Source: Comamonas odontotermitis
GTDB taxonomy: Bacteria > Pseudomonadota > Gammaproteobacteria > Burkholderiales > Burkholderiaceae_C
Reading direction: 5' to 3'
Assembly (NCBI RefSeq): GCF_020080045.1
Contig: NZ_CP083451.1
Span: 3,521,001-3,585,000 of the forward strand
Length of the DNA: 64,000 bases
Position numbers and translations under genes: made by a program. The notes below the pieces were generated by a model. It saw only the letters and a list, made by a program, of their open reading frames with translations, had not been told where the DNA came from and ran no database searches. Shown here one piece after another: positions 45,488 to 54,295 of this stretch. Each line of letters opens with the position of its first letter. Positions within the stretch are counted from its first letter, which is position 1.

Positions 45488-46663
45488 ATGCCCGTATCCC
45501 TACTGGCACTCGCCGCCGGCGCCTTTGGCATCGGCACCACAGAATTCATCATCATGGGCCTGCTCACCCAGGTCAGCCAGGACCTGGGCATCAGCATTCC
45601 CACGGCAGGCACCCTCATTTCGGGCTACGCCTTTGGGGTGGCCGTGGGCGCGCCAGTGCTCACCCTGCTGACGCGCCACTGGCCGCGCAAGCAGTTGCTC
45701 CTGAGCCTGATGCTCATCTTCATCGCGGGCAACGTGGCGGCGGTGTTTGCGCCCAACTACGGCTCGCTGATGGCTGCACGCGTACTCACCTCGCTCACGC
45801 ACGGCACTTTCTTTGGTGTGGGGGCCGTCGTTGCCACCAGCCTGGTGCCCAAGGACAAGCAGGCCTCGGCCATTGCGCTGATGTTTTCCGGCCTGACGCT
45901 GGCCACCCTGCTGGGCGTACCCGCCGGCACCTGGATCGGCCAGCATTTTGGCTGGCGCATGGCCTTTGCCGCTGTGGCCGTGGTGGGAGTCGTCGCGTTG
46001 GGCATTCTGGCGTTGTTTGTGCCACGCGACCTGAAGCAATCGGCCCCTGCCGCGCTGCGCGATGAACTGTCGGTACTGGCAAGCACCCCACTGTGGCTGG
46101 GTCTGGGCATGACGGTGTTCGGCTTTGGCGGCGTATTTGCGCTCTACACCTATGTGGAGCCGCTGCTCTCGCAGATCACCCACATGGGCAACACGGGAGT
46201 GGCGATCACCCTGCTGCTGTTTGGCGCTGGCTCGGCCGTGGGCAACATCGCTGGCGGCAAGCTGGCCGACCGTGGTGTGGTGCGGGCGCTGTGGATCACG
46301 CTGGGTGGTCTGGTGGCAGTCCTGGTGCTGGGCCGTTGGGCGTTTGGCCAGTCGGGCGCCGTGGCCATGGCCTATGTGGCAGCGCTGGGCGTGGTGGCCT
46401 TTGCCACCGTGGCCCCCATGCAGATGCGCGTGATGCAAGGCGTGGGCAGCCAGGGCGCCACCTTGGCGTCCAGCCTCAATATTTCGGCCTTCAATCTGGG
46501 CAACGCGCTGGGCGCCTGGGTGGGTGGCAGCCTGATTGCGGGCGCGGGCCTGCTGTCGATAGCCTGGGGGGCCGCTGCGCTGTCAGCCCTGGGCTTGGTG
46601 CTGGTGGGCATGAGCCAGCGCCGCACGGCTGGTGTGGCATGTGCCGCCAGCGCTTCTGCATAA
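45488..46663 (+). CDS. MFS efflux transporter (AraJ/purine-exporter-like DHA1)
   Basis: 391-residue, 12-span transporter. It opens with LLALAAGAFGIGTTEFIIMG, a hallmark of the AraJ/YdhP/PbuE-like DHA1 exporters, and has GYAFGVAVGAPVLTLLTRHW with motif A-like features, and PAGTWIGQHFGWRMAF (motif C region). The substrate is not readable. Likely controlled by the divergent LysR gene and followed 21 bases later by an aldo/keto reductase gene, probably in one operon. Confidence 0.9.
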   Translation: MPVSLLALAAGAFGIGTTEFIIMGLLTQVSQDLGISIPTAGTLISGYAFGVAVGAPVLTLLTRHWPRKQLLLSLMLIFIAGNVAAVFAPNYGSLMAARVLTSLTHGTFFGVGAVVATSLVPKDKQASAIALMFSGLTLATLLGVPAGTWIGQHFGWRMAFAAVAVVGVVALGILALFVPRDLKQSAPAALRDELSVLASTPLWLGLGMTVFGFGGVFALYTYVEPLLSQITHMGNTGVAITLLLFGAGSAVGNIAGGKLADRGVVRALWITLGGLVAVLVLGRWAFGQSGAVAMAYVAALGVVAFATVAPMQMRVMQGVGSQGATLASSLNISAFNLGNALGAWVGGSLIAGAGLLSIAWGAAALSALGLVLVGMSQRRTAGVACAASASA

Positions 46664-46684
46664 GCTTTTCAAAAGGGTTTTGCC

Positions 46685-47737
46685 ATGGAATACCGTTACC
46701 TCGGCCAATCCGGCCTGAAAGTACCCGCGCTGGGCCTGGGCACCGGCACCTTTGGCGGGCAAGGCCCGCTGTTCTCAGCCTGGGGCCAGAGCGGCGCAGA
46801 CCATGCCCGGCGCATGATCGATATCTGTCTGGATGCCGGCCTCAACCTGTTCGACAGCGCCGATGTGTACTCAGACGGCGCATCGGAGGCCGTGCTGGGC
46901 GAGGCGCTCGCCGGGCGTCGCCAGCACGCCATCATCTCCACCAAGGTCGGCCTGCGCACCGGCAGTGGGCCCAATGATGCAGGCAGCTCCCGCCAGCACC
47001 TGGTGAGCGCGGTGGAGGCAAGCCTCAAGCGCCTCAAGACCGATTACATCGACCTTTTACAGTTGCACGCGTTTGACGCCCACACGCCGGTCGAACAGGT
47101 GCTGCAAACCCTGGACCTGCTGGTGCAGGCAGGCAAGGTGCGGTATGTGGGCGCATCCAACTTCTCGGGCTGGCAGTTGATGAAATCGCTGGCTGCCGCC
47201 GACCGGCGCGGCCTGCCGCGCTATGTGGCCAACCAGGCCTACTACTCGCTGATTGGCCGTGACATGGAGTGGGAGCTGATGCCGCTCGGCCTGGATCAGG
47301 GTGTCGGCACCATGGTGTGGAGCCCGCTGGGCTGGGGACGGCTCACGGGCAAGATTCGCCGTGGCCAGCCCATCCCTGAACAGAGCCGCCTGCACCAGAC
47401 CGAACAGTTTGCACCGCCCGCGGCCGCCGAGCATTTGTACAAGGTGGTCGATGCGCTGGAGGCTGTGGCGCAAGATACCGCCAAGAGCGTGGCCCAGGTC
47501 GCCATCAACTGGCTGCTGCAGCGCCCCACGGTCGCCAGCGTATTGATTGGCGCGCGCAACGAAGAGCAATTGCAGCAGAACCTGGGTGCCGTGGGCTGGC
47601 AGTTGAACGCCGAGCAGATGCGTTTGCTCGATGACGCCAGCGCCGTGATGCCGCCCTACCCCTACTACCCCTACTGGAACGGCCAGTTCAGCGAACTGGC
47701 GCCGCCTGCGGTGCGCTCCAGCGTGCAAACGCTATAA
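46685..47737 (+). CDS. Aldo/keto reductase
   Basis: NADPH-dependent oxidoreductase of 350 residues with a TIM-barrel fold. Motifs: FDSADVYSDGASEAVLGEAL with the catalytic Asp and Tyr, STKVGLRTGSGPND with the Lys, and LLQLHAFDAHTPVEQ with the active-site His; C-terminal VASVLIGARNEEQLQQNLGA is the cofactor-binding stretch. The YajO/Tas-like group acts on aldehydes; the true substrate is unknown. Cotranscription with the MFS gene suggests a detoxification unit. Confidence 0.92.
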   Translation: MEYRYLGQSGLKVPALGLGTGTFGGQGPLFSAWGQSGADHARRMIDICLDAGLNLFDSADVYSDGASEAVLGEALAGRRQHAIISTKVGLRTGSGPNDAGSSRQHLVSAVEASLKRLKTDYIDLLQLHAFDAHTPVEQVLQTLDLLVQAGKVRYVGASNFSGWQLMKSLAAADRRGLPRYVANQAYYSLIGRDMEWELMPLGLDQGVGTMVWSPLGWGRLTGKIRRGQPIPEQSRLHQTEQFAPPAAAEHLYKVVDALEAVAQDTAKSVAQVAINWLLQRPTVASVLIGARNEEQLQQNLGAVGWQLNAEQMRLLDDASAVMPPYPYYPYWNGQFSELAPPAVRSSVQTL

Positions 47738-47775
47738 AAAATAGTGCTGATGGCGCTTATTGTGTGTGCGCCGCT
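47735..47775 (+). repeat. Short intergenic repeat copy after the aldo/keto reductase
   Basis: Overlaps the stop codon: TATAAAAAATAGTGCTGATG followed by GCGCTTATTGTGTGTGCGC. A degraded copy of the family. Confidence 0.45.
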
Positions 47776-47787
47776 GCCTTCAAACAT

Positions 47788-47828
47788 CAAAAAAGCCTGC
47801 GAGGCCGGTCACACGGTTCGCAGGCTTT
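47788..47828. terminator. Bidirectional terminator, aldo/keto reductase / CobD-like gene
   Basis: A run of A, stem GCCTGCGA / TTCGCAGGC around GGCCGGTCACACGG, then TTT. It lies between two convergent genes. Confidence 0.75.
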
Positions 47829-47868
47829 GCTGCACATGCAAGCTGTTCGCCGGCCACCCAGGCAGCTA

Positions 47869-48846
47869 TCACCCCAGCAGCCGCGCCAGGGTCAGGAGCG
47901 CCAGCAGCAGCATCCACACCACCACCGAGCGCCACACCAGGCCCACCACGCTGCGCAGGTGTGCCACTTCCGGATCGCGCCCCGGCGTGGTGGAGCCGTC
48001 GCCCTGCAGCAGGGCAGCATCGCCAGCATCGAAATCGGCCGTGCGTGCACGCAGTGCGGCGCCGCCCAGGCGGATGTCGATGGCACCAGCGGTGGCGGCC
48101 AGGATCACGCCATCGTTGTCGTTGGGAAAGTGCTGGGTCTGAAAGCGCCAGCCATCGATGGCTTCTTCAAAATTGCCGACGATGGCAAAGCTCAGCGCGG
48201 TCAGGCGCGCGGGCAACCAATCCACCATGGCCCAGGCGCGGGCCGCCACATCCTGAAAGGCGCCGTGCGCCAACTCGCTGGCCTGGGCGGGCTTGATGGC
48301 AAAGCGCGATACATATTCCGCCATACGGTAGAACACCGCGCCCGCCGGGCCCAGACCCAGGGCCGAGCCAATGGAATAGCAGGCCAGCACGCCAAACACA
48401 TGGCGGTGCGCGGCCAGCACGGAATATTCGATCACATGGCGCACGATCTCGCTGCGCGGCAGTTGGCCCACATCCACTTGCTGCCAGGCCGCCAGATACT
48501 GGCGAGCCTGCTCTTCATCGCCCGATTCCAGCGCATCGCGGATACGCGTGAAATGGTGGCTGAACTGGCGAAAACCCAGCGTGACGTACAACACCACCAC
48601 ATGCCACACCATGGCGAGCGGCCAGCCCACCAGCCAGGTCAGCAGCCAGTGCATGCCCAGTGACAGCCCCGTAGGCAGCAACACCGCCACGCACCAAGCC
48701 AGCCAACCGTGGCGCTGCTGGCCTGCATCCAGATTGCGGCTGATCCACTGCACCCAGGCGCGCACGGCTGCATACACCGGGTTGTCGCGCGACAAGGGCT
48801 TGGCCTGCTCCAGCAGCAAGGCGATCAGCGTGGCAAAAAAACTCAT
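47869..48846 (-). CDS. CobD/CbiB-family (AmpE-like) membrane protein
   Basis: 325-residue protein with four to five hydrophobic segments (about 45-70, 75-95, 145-165, 195-215, 300-322). The beginning (MSFFATLIALLLEQAKPL) and RDALESGDEEQARQYLAAW followed by IEYSVLAAHRHVFGVLACYS match the CobD/CbiB-type proteins of Burkholderiales. True CbiB makes adenosylcobinamide phosphate, but no cobalamin genes are near, so an AmpE-like signalling role is equally possible. Confidence 0.82.
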   Translation of the reverse strand: MSFFATLIALLLEQAKPLSRDNPVYAAVRAWVQWISRNLDAGQQRHGWLAWCVAVLLPTGLSLGMHWLLTWLVGWPLAMVWHVVVLYVTLGFRQFSHHFTRIRDALESGDEEQARQYLAAWQQVDVGQLPRSEIVRHVIEYSVLAAHRHVFGVLACYSIGSALGLGPAGAVFYRMAEYVSRFAIKPAQASELAHGAFQDVAARAWAMVDWLPARLTALSFAIVGNFEEAIDGWRFQTQHFPNDNDGVILAATAGAIDIRLGGAALRARTADFDAGDAALLQGDGSTTPGRDPEVAHLRSVVGLVWRSVVVWMLLLALLTLARLLG

Positions 48847-48893
48847 GGTCGGTGATCATACCGGCTGATCTGCAACATACAAGTAGTTACTAA

Positions 48894-49679
48894 TCAGCGC
48901 GGCGCCTGGAAGGCCAAAAAACGGTACAGATTGCGCAGCATGCCTGCAGTGGCGCCCCAGATGAAGCGCTGGTGGCCGGACAGCGGATCCTGGTACGGCA
49001 TGGATAACCAGCGCCGTGACAGCTCGGGCGTGTCCAGTTGCTGCCACTGGTGGTGCGCCGGATTCATCAAAAACGACAGCGGTACCTCGAAGATGTCGTC
49101 CACCTCGCCCGGATTGGGGGCAAGTGCGAACGGCGGCGTGACGAGCCCCACCACAGGCGTGATGTCGAAACCCGAACCCGTGGCGTAGACCGGCAGGCTA
49201 CCCAATACCTCGACCCGGTCGCGCGCCAGCCCCACCTCTTCCCAGGCTTCGCGCAAGGCGGTGTCATTGGCGTTGTGGTCTTCCGGATCCTGACGGCCTC
49301 CGGGGAAGGCAATCTGTCCCGAATGGTTGGACAGGCCTGTGCTGCGCTGGGTGAGCAGCACATGGATCTCCTGCCGCTGCACGAGCGCAACGAGCACGGC
49401 CGCCTTGGCTGGCGGCTTGCTCGTCCAGCGGTGCTCATTGCTCAGCTCCGGCTGCCAGTCGAGACTGCTGCCGCCAAACGCCTGGCGCAGATGCTCGGCG
49501 CTCAGGCATGCTGGCGCCACAGCGGGCAGGCCGGTATCGACCTGCACCACCGGCACCGTGCGCGGATCCATGATGGGGACTACTTTTTTGATAGCTGTCT
49601 GCGCTTTCTGGACGGACGCGAGTGGCTGATTCTGTTCAAAACTTGCCATCGCAGGCTGGCTGCTGGAATTCTTGTTCAT
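48894..49679 (-). CDS. Nudix hydrolase, CoA pyrophosphatase type
   Basis: Cleaves CoA to 4'-phosphopantetheine and 3',5'-ADP. 261 residues from the ATG at 49679. The family signature LLTQRSTGLSNHSGQIAFPG and the Nudix helix GGRQDPEDHNANDTALREAW followed by EEVG are present. The start at 49679 is supported by AAAGAGG 5 bases upstream. The family body begins only at residue 37 (MDPRTVPVVQVD; ATG at 49571, no ribosome site). The DNA for residues about 14-35 reads as a copy of the intergenic repeat, so the N-terminal extension is probably repeat-derived. Confidence 0.88.
   Translation of the reverse strand: MNKNSSSQPAMASFEQNQPLASVQKAQTAIKKVVPIMDPRTVPVVQVDTGLPAVAPACLSAEHLRQAFGGSSLDWQPELSNEHRWTSKPPAKAAVLVALVQRQEIHVLLTQRSTGLSNHSGQIAFPGGRQDPEDHNANDTALREAWEEVGLARDRVEVLGSLPVYATGSGFDITPVVGLVTPPFALAPNPGEVDDIFEVPLSFLMNPAHHQWQQLDTPELSRRWLSMPYQDPLSGHQRFIWGATAGMLRNLYRFLAFQAPR
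49575..49640 (+). repeat. Short repeat copy inside the Nudix gene
   Basis: TTTTTTGATAGCTGTCTGCG then CTTTCTGGACGGACGCGAG and GGCTGATTCTGTTCAAAAC. This is the most complete copy in the window and lies in frame within the N-terminal extension of the Nudix protein. Confidence 0.65.
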
Positions 49680-49792
49680 GCGAACCTCTTTCCCGCATCA
49701 TAAGAAAACCGTGGCCCGCTTGCCGAGCAGGGTTGTCGCTTGAGCTCGATTGTGGTCGCGACACAAGCCACTTGGCCAAGAGGGCGACCATG

Positions 49793-49827
49793 AAAAAAGC
49801 CGCTACGGCTTGTACCGTAGCGGCTTT
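49793..49827 (-). terminator. Terminator of the rpsP-rimM-trmD-rplS operon
   Basis: A run of six A, stem GCCGCTACGG-CTTGTA-CCGTAGCGGC, then TTT. On the minus strand the stem is followed by TTTTTT, 21 bases past the rplS stop. Confidence 0.92.
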
Positions 49828-49847
49828 CAGCACTGGACTGCGCAGAA

Positions 49848-50231
<384 letters not shown>

Positions 50232-50351
50232 GGTTTCATCCAACGATCTTGCACGCGCCATGGAATTGGCAGCTGGGACATAGAGTTACCAGCGTATTGC
50301 TTGGTTCACCATTGAACAAAGCGGCCGGGCAGAGGATCGGTAAACCGGCAA

Positions 50352-51125
50352 TTATAGTGGTTTTGGCAAATTCGCCAACACCTGCTCGTCTTTGCGGGTC
50401 AATTGGCCACGCGTACGGGCCGCCTCCAGCAGCTCGGGGCGGTGCCCAGCAGTGATGCGCAGGCTCTGTTCGCGGCGCCAGCGCTCGATATGGGCGTGGT
50501 GGCCCGACAGCAGTTCGGCAGGCACCGGCTGGCCGTTCCACACCTCGGGCCGCGTGTAGTGGGGACAATCGAGCAGGCCGTCCAGCGCGGGGTTGAAGCT
50601 GTCCAGCTGGTGGCTGCCCTCGTCGTGCAGCACGCCCGGTTGCAGGCGGGTTACCGCATCCATCAAGGCCATGGCCGCAATCTCGCCGCCCGAAAGCACA
50701 AAATCGCCCAGGCTCAGTTGCACGTCCACAAACTGGTCGATGAAGCGCTGGTCCACGCCTTCGTAGCGGCCACACAACAAAATAGCGCCCTGCGAATCCG
50801 ACCATGCCTGCACTTCGCCATGGTTGATCGCGCGACCAATGGGCGAGAACAGTACGAGCGGCGCAGGGCCATCGCCCTCGCCTGCCTGCGCACGTTGGGC
50901 ACGGATGGCAGCCAGGCAATCGGCCAGCGGCTGCGCCATCATCACCATGCCGGGGCCGCCGCCAAAGGGGCGGTCATCCACCCGGCGGTAATTGCCGGGC
51001 GCGTAATCGCGCGGGTTCCAGCAATGCACTGCCACCTGGCCGCTCTGGTAGGCACGGCGCGTGACGCCTACCTCCAGAAAAGGGGCAAACAGCTCAGGGA
51101 AGAGGGTAATGATGTCAAAGCGCAT
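50352..51125 (-). CDS. trmD: tRNA (guanine-37-N1)-methyltransferase
   Basis: SPOUT methyltransferase that makes m1G37 and prevents +1 frameshifting. 257 residues. Begins [40 protein letters not shown] binds t[23 protein letters not shown] and [20 protein letters not shown] form the trefoil knot for S-adenosylmethionine. 116 bases separate it from rimM. Confidence 0.97.
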   Translation of the reverse strand: MRFDIITLFPELFAPFLEVGVTRRAYQSGQVAVHCWNPRDYAPGNYRRVDDRPFGGGPGMVMMAQPLADCLAAIRAQRAQAGEGDGPAPLVLFSPIGRAINHGEVQAWSDSQGAILLCGRYEGVDQRFIDQFVDVQLSLGDFVLSGGEIAAMALMDAVTRLQPGVLHDEGSHQLDSFNPALDGLLDCPHYTRPEVWNGQPVPAELLSGHHAHIERWRREQSLRITAGHRPELLEAARTRGQLTRKDEQVLANLPKPL

Positions 51126-51241
51126 ACAAGCAATCCTTCCCCGCGCTCAGGCAGCGCACATCCCATGAAGCGGAAGCCGCCCAGCCACGCACACCCGACC
51201 CAGGCCTGCACCGTGCGCACGGCAATACAGGAGCTGTTCCA

Positions 51242-51814
51242 TTAGTAATCAGGCTGCCAGTCGACCGTGATGCGCTTGTTGGGCAGCGATACCTCGTCCA
51301 CAAAGGCATTCACGAAGGGAATCAGGCGCTCCTGCGCCTTGCCTTCTTCCTCGTAACCTACCACCAGCACCGTCTGCGGGCCGGTGGACATCAGATCCTT
51401 GACGGTGCCCAGCGCCAGCCCTTCGCGGTTCACCACGGCCAGCCCCATCAGATCGACCCAGTAATACTCGTCGTCATCGGTCTTGGGAAACTCGGCACGC
51501 GAGATGAAGACGCGCGCGCCCTTGAGCTTCTCGGCCTGGTCACGGTCATCAACGCCTTGCGCCCAGCCCACCATGCCGTCTCCATGGAAGCGGGCCTGCC
51601 GCATCTCCAGCGAGGCCACACCCTGAAAATGGCGGGCGCCTTTTTCCGGTGGCTGAATGAACCAGTGCTTGGCCTTGAGCAGTGCTTGCGGATCGCTGCT
51701 GAGCGCAAACACCTTGAACCAGCCCTTGACGCCCCAGGCATCGGCAATGCGTGCCACTTCAATGGCATCGTCTGGCAGGGTGGCGGGCGACAGAATGAGT
51801 TCGGTAGCAGGCAT
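51242..51814 (-). CDS. rimM: 16S rRNA processing protein RimM
   Basis: 30S maturation factor that binds S19 and the 16S 3' domain. 190 residues: RimM N-terminal barrel (about 15-105, ARIADAWGVKGWFKVFALSS) and PRC-barrel (about 115-190, EYYWVDLMGLAVVNREGLAL). The ATG at 51814 was chosen over an upstream one; a good family start follows (MPATELILSPATLPDDAIEV). Preceded by a terminator-like attenuator after rpsP. Confidence 0.95.
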   Translation of the reverse strand: MPATELILSPATLPDDAIEVARIADAWGVKGWFKVFALSSDPQALLKAKHWFIQPPEKGARHFQGVASLEMRQARFHGDGMVGWAQGVDDRDQAEKLKGARVFISRAEFPKTDDDEYYWVDLMGLAVVNREGLALGTVKDLMSTGPQTVLVVGYEEEGKAQERLIPFVNAFVDEVSLPNKRITVDWQPDY

Positions 51815-51910
51815 GGCAAAAATGGCAGTGCGAAAGGTGGCCTCGCGCGCCACACACAGGGTGTGACCACGGCGTCCAAAGGATTTTCTCCCTGGAAGCG
51901 GCCCGGCGAT

Positions 51911-51949
51911 AAAAAACGGGCCGTAGTGCTTGTCGCAACTAACGGCCCG
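51911..51949 (-). terminator. Attenuator/terminator between rpsP and rimM
   Basis: On the minus strand: stem CGGGCCGTTAGT / ACTACGGCCCG (51949-51917, one bulge) followed by TTTTTT (51916-51911), 48 bases past the rpsP stop and about 100 bases before rimM. It has the full form of an intrinsic terminator inside an operon. Confidence 0.75.
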
Positions 51950-51996
51950 CGCGGAGGGTTGCGCATGAAGCGCAACCGATCCGGAGAGATGGCGTA

Positions 51997-52248
51997 TTAA
52001 GCAGCCTTGGCAGCGACTTGCTTGGCCAGACGTTCCACGGTTGGAGAAGCCTGGGCGCCCACGCTCTTCCAGTAAGCCAGACGATCCAGCGCCAGGCGCA
52101 GACCTTCGGTGCCGTCCTTGGCTTGTGGGCTGTAGAAACCCAGGCGCTCGATGAAAGCACCGTCGCGACGCACGCGCTTGTCAGCAACCACAATGTTGTA
52201 GAACGGACGGGCCTTGGAGCCGCCGCGGGAGAGTCGAACTACGACCAT
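51997..52248 (-). CDS. rpsP: 30S ribosomal protein S16
   Basis: 83-residue small-subunit protein, needed for 30S assembly. Begins [20 protein letters not shown], then [15 protein letters not shown] and [19 protein letters not shown]. The ATG at 52248 has AGGA upstream; the longer frame to 52281 is not family-like. First gene of the operon with rimM, trmD and rplS. Confidence 0.97.
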   Translation of the reverse strand: MVVVRLSRGGSKARPFYNIVVADKRVRRDGAFIERLGFYSPQAKDGTEGLRLALDRLAYWKSVGAQASPTVERLAKQVAAKAA

Positions 52249-52355
52249 AATAATCCTTCGGGTGGTGAAATTTTTTGCCACGTTTGAGACACGCGACTAG
52301 CCACCCGGCCAGCGACACGCAGCAAAGCTCCGCATTATACAAACTTCTGGAAAAC

Positions 52356-52820
52356 ATGCCAAGCGTTCGGATCAGCACCGCCCAAGACATTCCTGCCATC
52401 ACCCGCATCTATGCCCACCATGTGCTGCACGGCACCGGCAGCTTTGAAACCGAAGCGCCAGGCGAATCCGAAATGATCCGCCGCCGCGAAGAGGTGCTGC
52501 AGCGCAAGCTGCCTTACCTGGTTGCAGTCGGAGACGATGGACAGGTGGTGGGCTATGCCTACGCCAACTGGTTCAAGGCGCGGCCCGCCTACCGATTCTC
52601 GGCGGAAGACTCGATCTACGTGGCAGACGGACAGCACGGCAAAGGCATTGGCAGGCTTCTGATGCAGGCGCTGATCGACGCATGTGAGCAGGTCGGTGTC
52701 CGCAAATTGATTGCAGTGATCGGCGATTCGGGCAACCATGGCTCCATCGGTGTGCACACCGCTGCCGGTTTCGTACCGGTGGGCACCATGCGAAGTTCGG
52801 CCGCTGGCTGGACATTGTGA
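52356..52820 (+). pseudogene. GNAT N-acetyltransferase (PAT/MnaT-like), C-terminal frameshift
   Basis: Phosphinothricin/methionine-sulfone-type acetyltransferase. Residues 1-148 are intact, with YLVAVGDDGQVVGYAYANWF and the acetyl-CoA loop VADGQHGKGIGRLLMQALID (116-135 region). After VPVGTM the frame changes: the translated tail is RSSAAGWTL-stop, while in another frame 52793-52870 encodes KFGRWLDIVMMEKTLGAG, the expected family tail, with a stop at 52868-52870 that overlaps the next ATG as ATGA. Five expected codons appear reduced to two bases, which fits a 13-base deletion. The product may still fold, since the active site lies upstream, or it may be a fresh pseudogene or a sequencing error. 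Confidence 0.85.
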
Positions 52821-52866
52821 TGATGGAAAAAACCCTGGGCGCTGGTGACAGCACGCCCCCTGCCCC

Positions 52867-53322
52867 ATGAAATCTGCAAAAAACAAGACCCTCGCCACTT
52901 GGCTGGCCTTTCTGGGTGGGCCGCTGGGCCTGCACCGTTTCTACCTGCATGGCCTGGGAGACACGATCGGCTGGCTGCTGCCCATTCCCACCGCCCTGGG
53001 CCTGTACGGCATGGAGCGCATTGCTGCCAACGGCATTGACGACCAGATGAGCTGGCTGCTGGTGCCGCTCCTGGGCTTTACCATTGCAGCCTGCTCCTTG
53101 ATGGCCATCATCTACGGGCTGATGGCACCCGAAAAATGGAACGCGCGCTTCAACCCCTCGCTCGATCAGGAGGCCGCACCCGGCCGCACCAACTGGATCA
53201 CGGTGTTCGGCATTGCCGCTGCGCTGATGATCGGCACCGCCATCCTGATGGCCAGCTTCGCCTACAGCTTTGAGCACTATTTTCAGTACCAGATCGAAGA
53301 GGCGCGCAAGATTTCCCAGTGA
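52867..53322 (+). CDS. TM2-domain-like membrane protein
   Basis: 151-residue inner-membrane protein with TM2-like opening ATWLAFLGGPLGLHRFYLHG (G-hh-G-xHRFY motif) and three hydrophobic segments (about 10-45, 58-82, 112-134). TM2 proteins are of unknown function. Its ATG overlaps the stop of the ancestral acetyltransferase frame as ATGA; with the frameshift the upstream ribosomes now stop 47 bases earlier, so coupling is lost or weakened. Confidence 0.85.
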   Translation: MKSAKNKTLATWLAFLGGPLGLHRFYLHGLGDTIGWLLPIPTALGLYGMERIAANGIDDQMSWLLVPLLGFTIAACSLMAIIYGLMAPEKWNARFNPSLDQEAAPGRTNWITVFGIAAALMIGTAILMASFAYSFEHYFQYQIEEARKISQ

Positions 53323-53328
53323 AGATTG

Positions 53329-54231
53329 CTATTGTTTTTGCAAATGGCGGTTGAGAAAGCCAAAGACCTGCGCCTCATAGGCCTGTGGGGCAAAGCGATA
53401 CAGATCGACATGCCCCGCACCAGGCACGACCCACAACTGCTTGGGCTCCGCAGCTACTGCAAACATCTGTTCGGTCTCGGCCTGCATGGTGTAGCGGTCG
53501 TCGGCGCCACCAGCCACCAGCACGGGGGCAGCAAGCTGCGCCAGATGGTCGACAGGCCGCACCTGGTCTGCCGCCAGGCCCAGACGCAGCGGCATCTGCC
53601 CCAAAAGCAAGGGCGACACCACCGCCGATAACGGACCCAGGCGCTCCCGCACACGGTTGTCCACCGCAGTTTCAATTCGGGTGAACACAGCTTCCAGCAC
53701 CACCGCATCGGGAGGACGTCCCTGGTGCGCCAGCAACAGGCCCGCGCCACCCAGTGATGCACCGATGACGCCCAAGCGCTCGTGCGGGAGGCGGTTGCGC
53801 AGCCAGTCGAGGGCACTGCGCACGCCTGCAGCCTCTTTCGGCCCGAAGCTGATCATGTCGCCATCACTCTCGCCATGCGCGTACAGATCGATCAGCAGGA
53901 CTGCGTAGCCACGTTGATTCAAGGCGCGCGCCCGGGGGAGCATGGCGCGGCGGTCTGCCCGCACACCGTGCAGCAACAGCACTGCGCCACGTCCAGGCGC
54001 CCCATCCGCATACCAGCCTCTGACGAGCCCTTCCGCTGAGCCAATCTCTACAGCCTGCGCATTCCAGCCCTCAGGCACGGGCCCCACAGGGTGCTGCTGC
54101 GGCTGGGCGATCCAGCTTCCCGCCGCCCAGGACACTCCTGCCACAGCCACCAACCCGGCAGCAGCTACCGCCAACCAGCGCCAACCACGAACCATCGGGC
54201 GCGCACCGCGAGAAACTGTGGAATCAGCCAT
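53329..54231 (-). CDS. Alpha/beta-hydrolase, membrane-anchored
   Basis: 300-residue hydrolase with an N-terminal membrane anchor or signal (about 15-40). The nucleophile elbow is GVIGASLGGAG (Ser in GASLGG), preceded by VLLLHGVRADRRAMLPRARA (oxyanion loop HG), with the acid in VLVAGGADDRYTMQAETEQM and the His in VPGAGHVDLYRF near the end. It resembles the serine aminopeptidase S33 or dienelactone-hydrolase-like group; substrate unknown. Convergent with the TM2 gene and separated from pit by a terminator. Confidence 0.88.
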   Translation of the reverse strand: MADSTVSRGARPMVRGWRWLAVAAAGLVAVAGVSWAAGSWIAQPQQHPVGPVPEGWNAQAVEIGSAEGLVRGWYADGAPGRGAVLLLHGVRADRRAMLPRARALNQRGYAVLLIDLYAHGESDGDMISFGPKEAAGVRSALDWLRNRLPHERLGVIGASLGGAGLLLAHQGRPPDAVVLEAVFTRIETAVDNRVRERLGPLSAVVSPLLLGQMPLRLGLAADQVRPVDHLAQLAAPVLVAGGADDRYTMQAETEQMFAVAAEPKQLWVVPGAGHVDLYRFAPQAYEAQVFGFLNRHLQKQ

Positions 54232-54240
54232 ACGTCAATG

Positions 54241-54276
54241 AAAAAAAGGTTGGCCGATCATATCTGCCAACCTTTT
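54241..54276 (-). terminator. Terminator of the pit operon
   Basis: Stem AGGTTGGC-CGATCATATCT-GCCAACCT. Seven A on the left give TTTTTTT on the minus strand, 20 bases past the pit stop; TTTT follows on plus. Confidence 0.88.
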
Positions 54277-54295
54277 GCACCTGATGTGCCAATCC

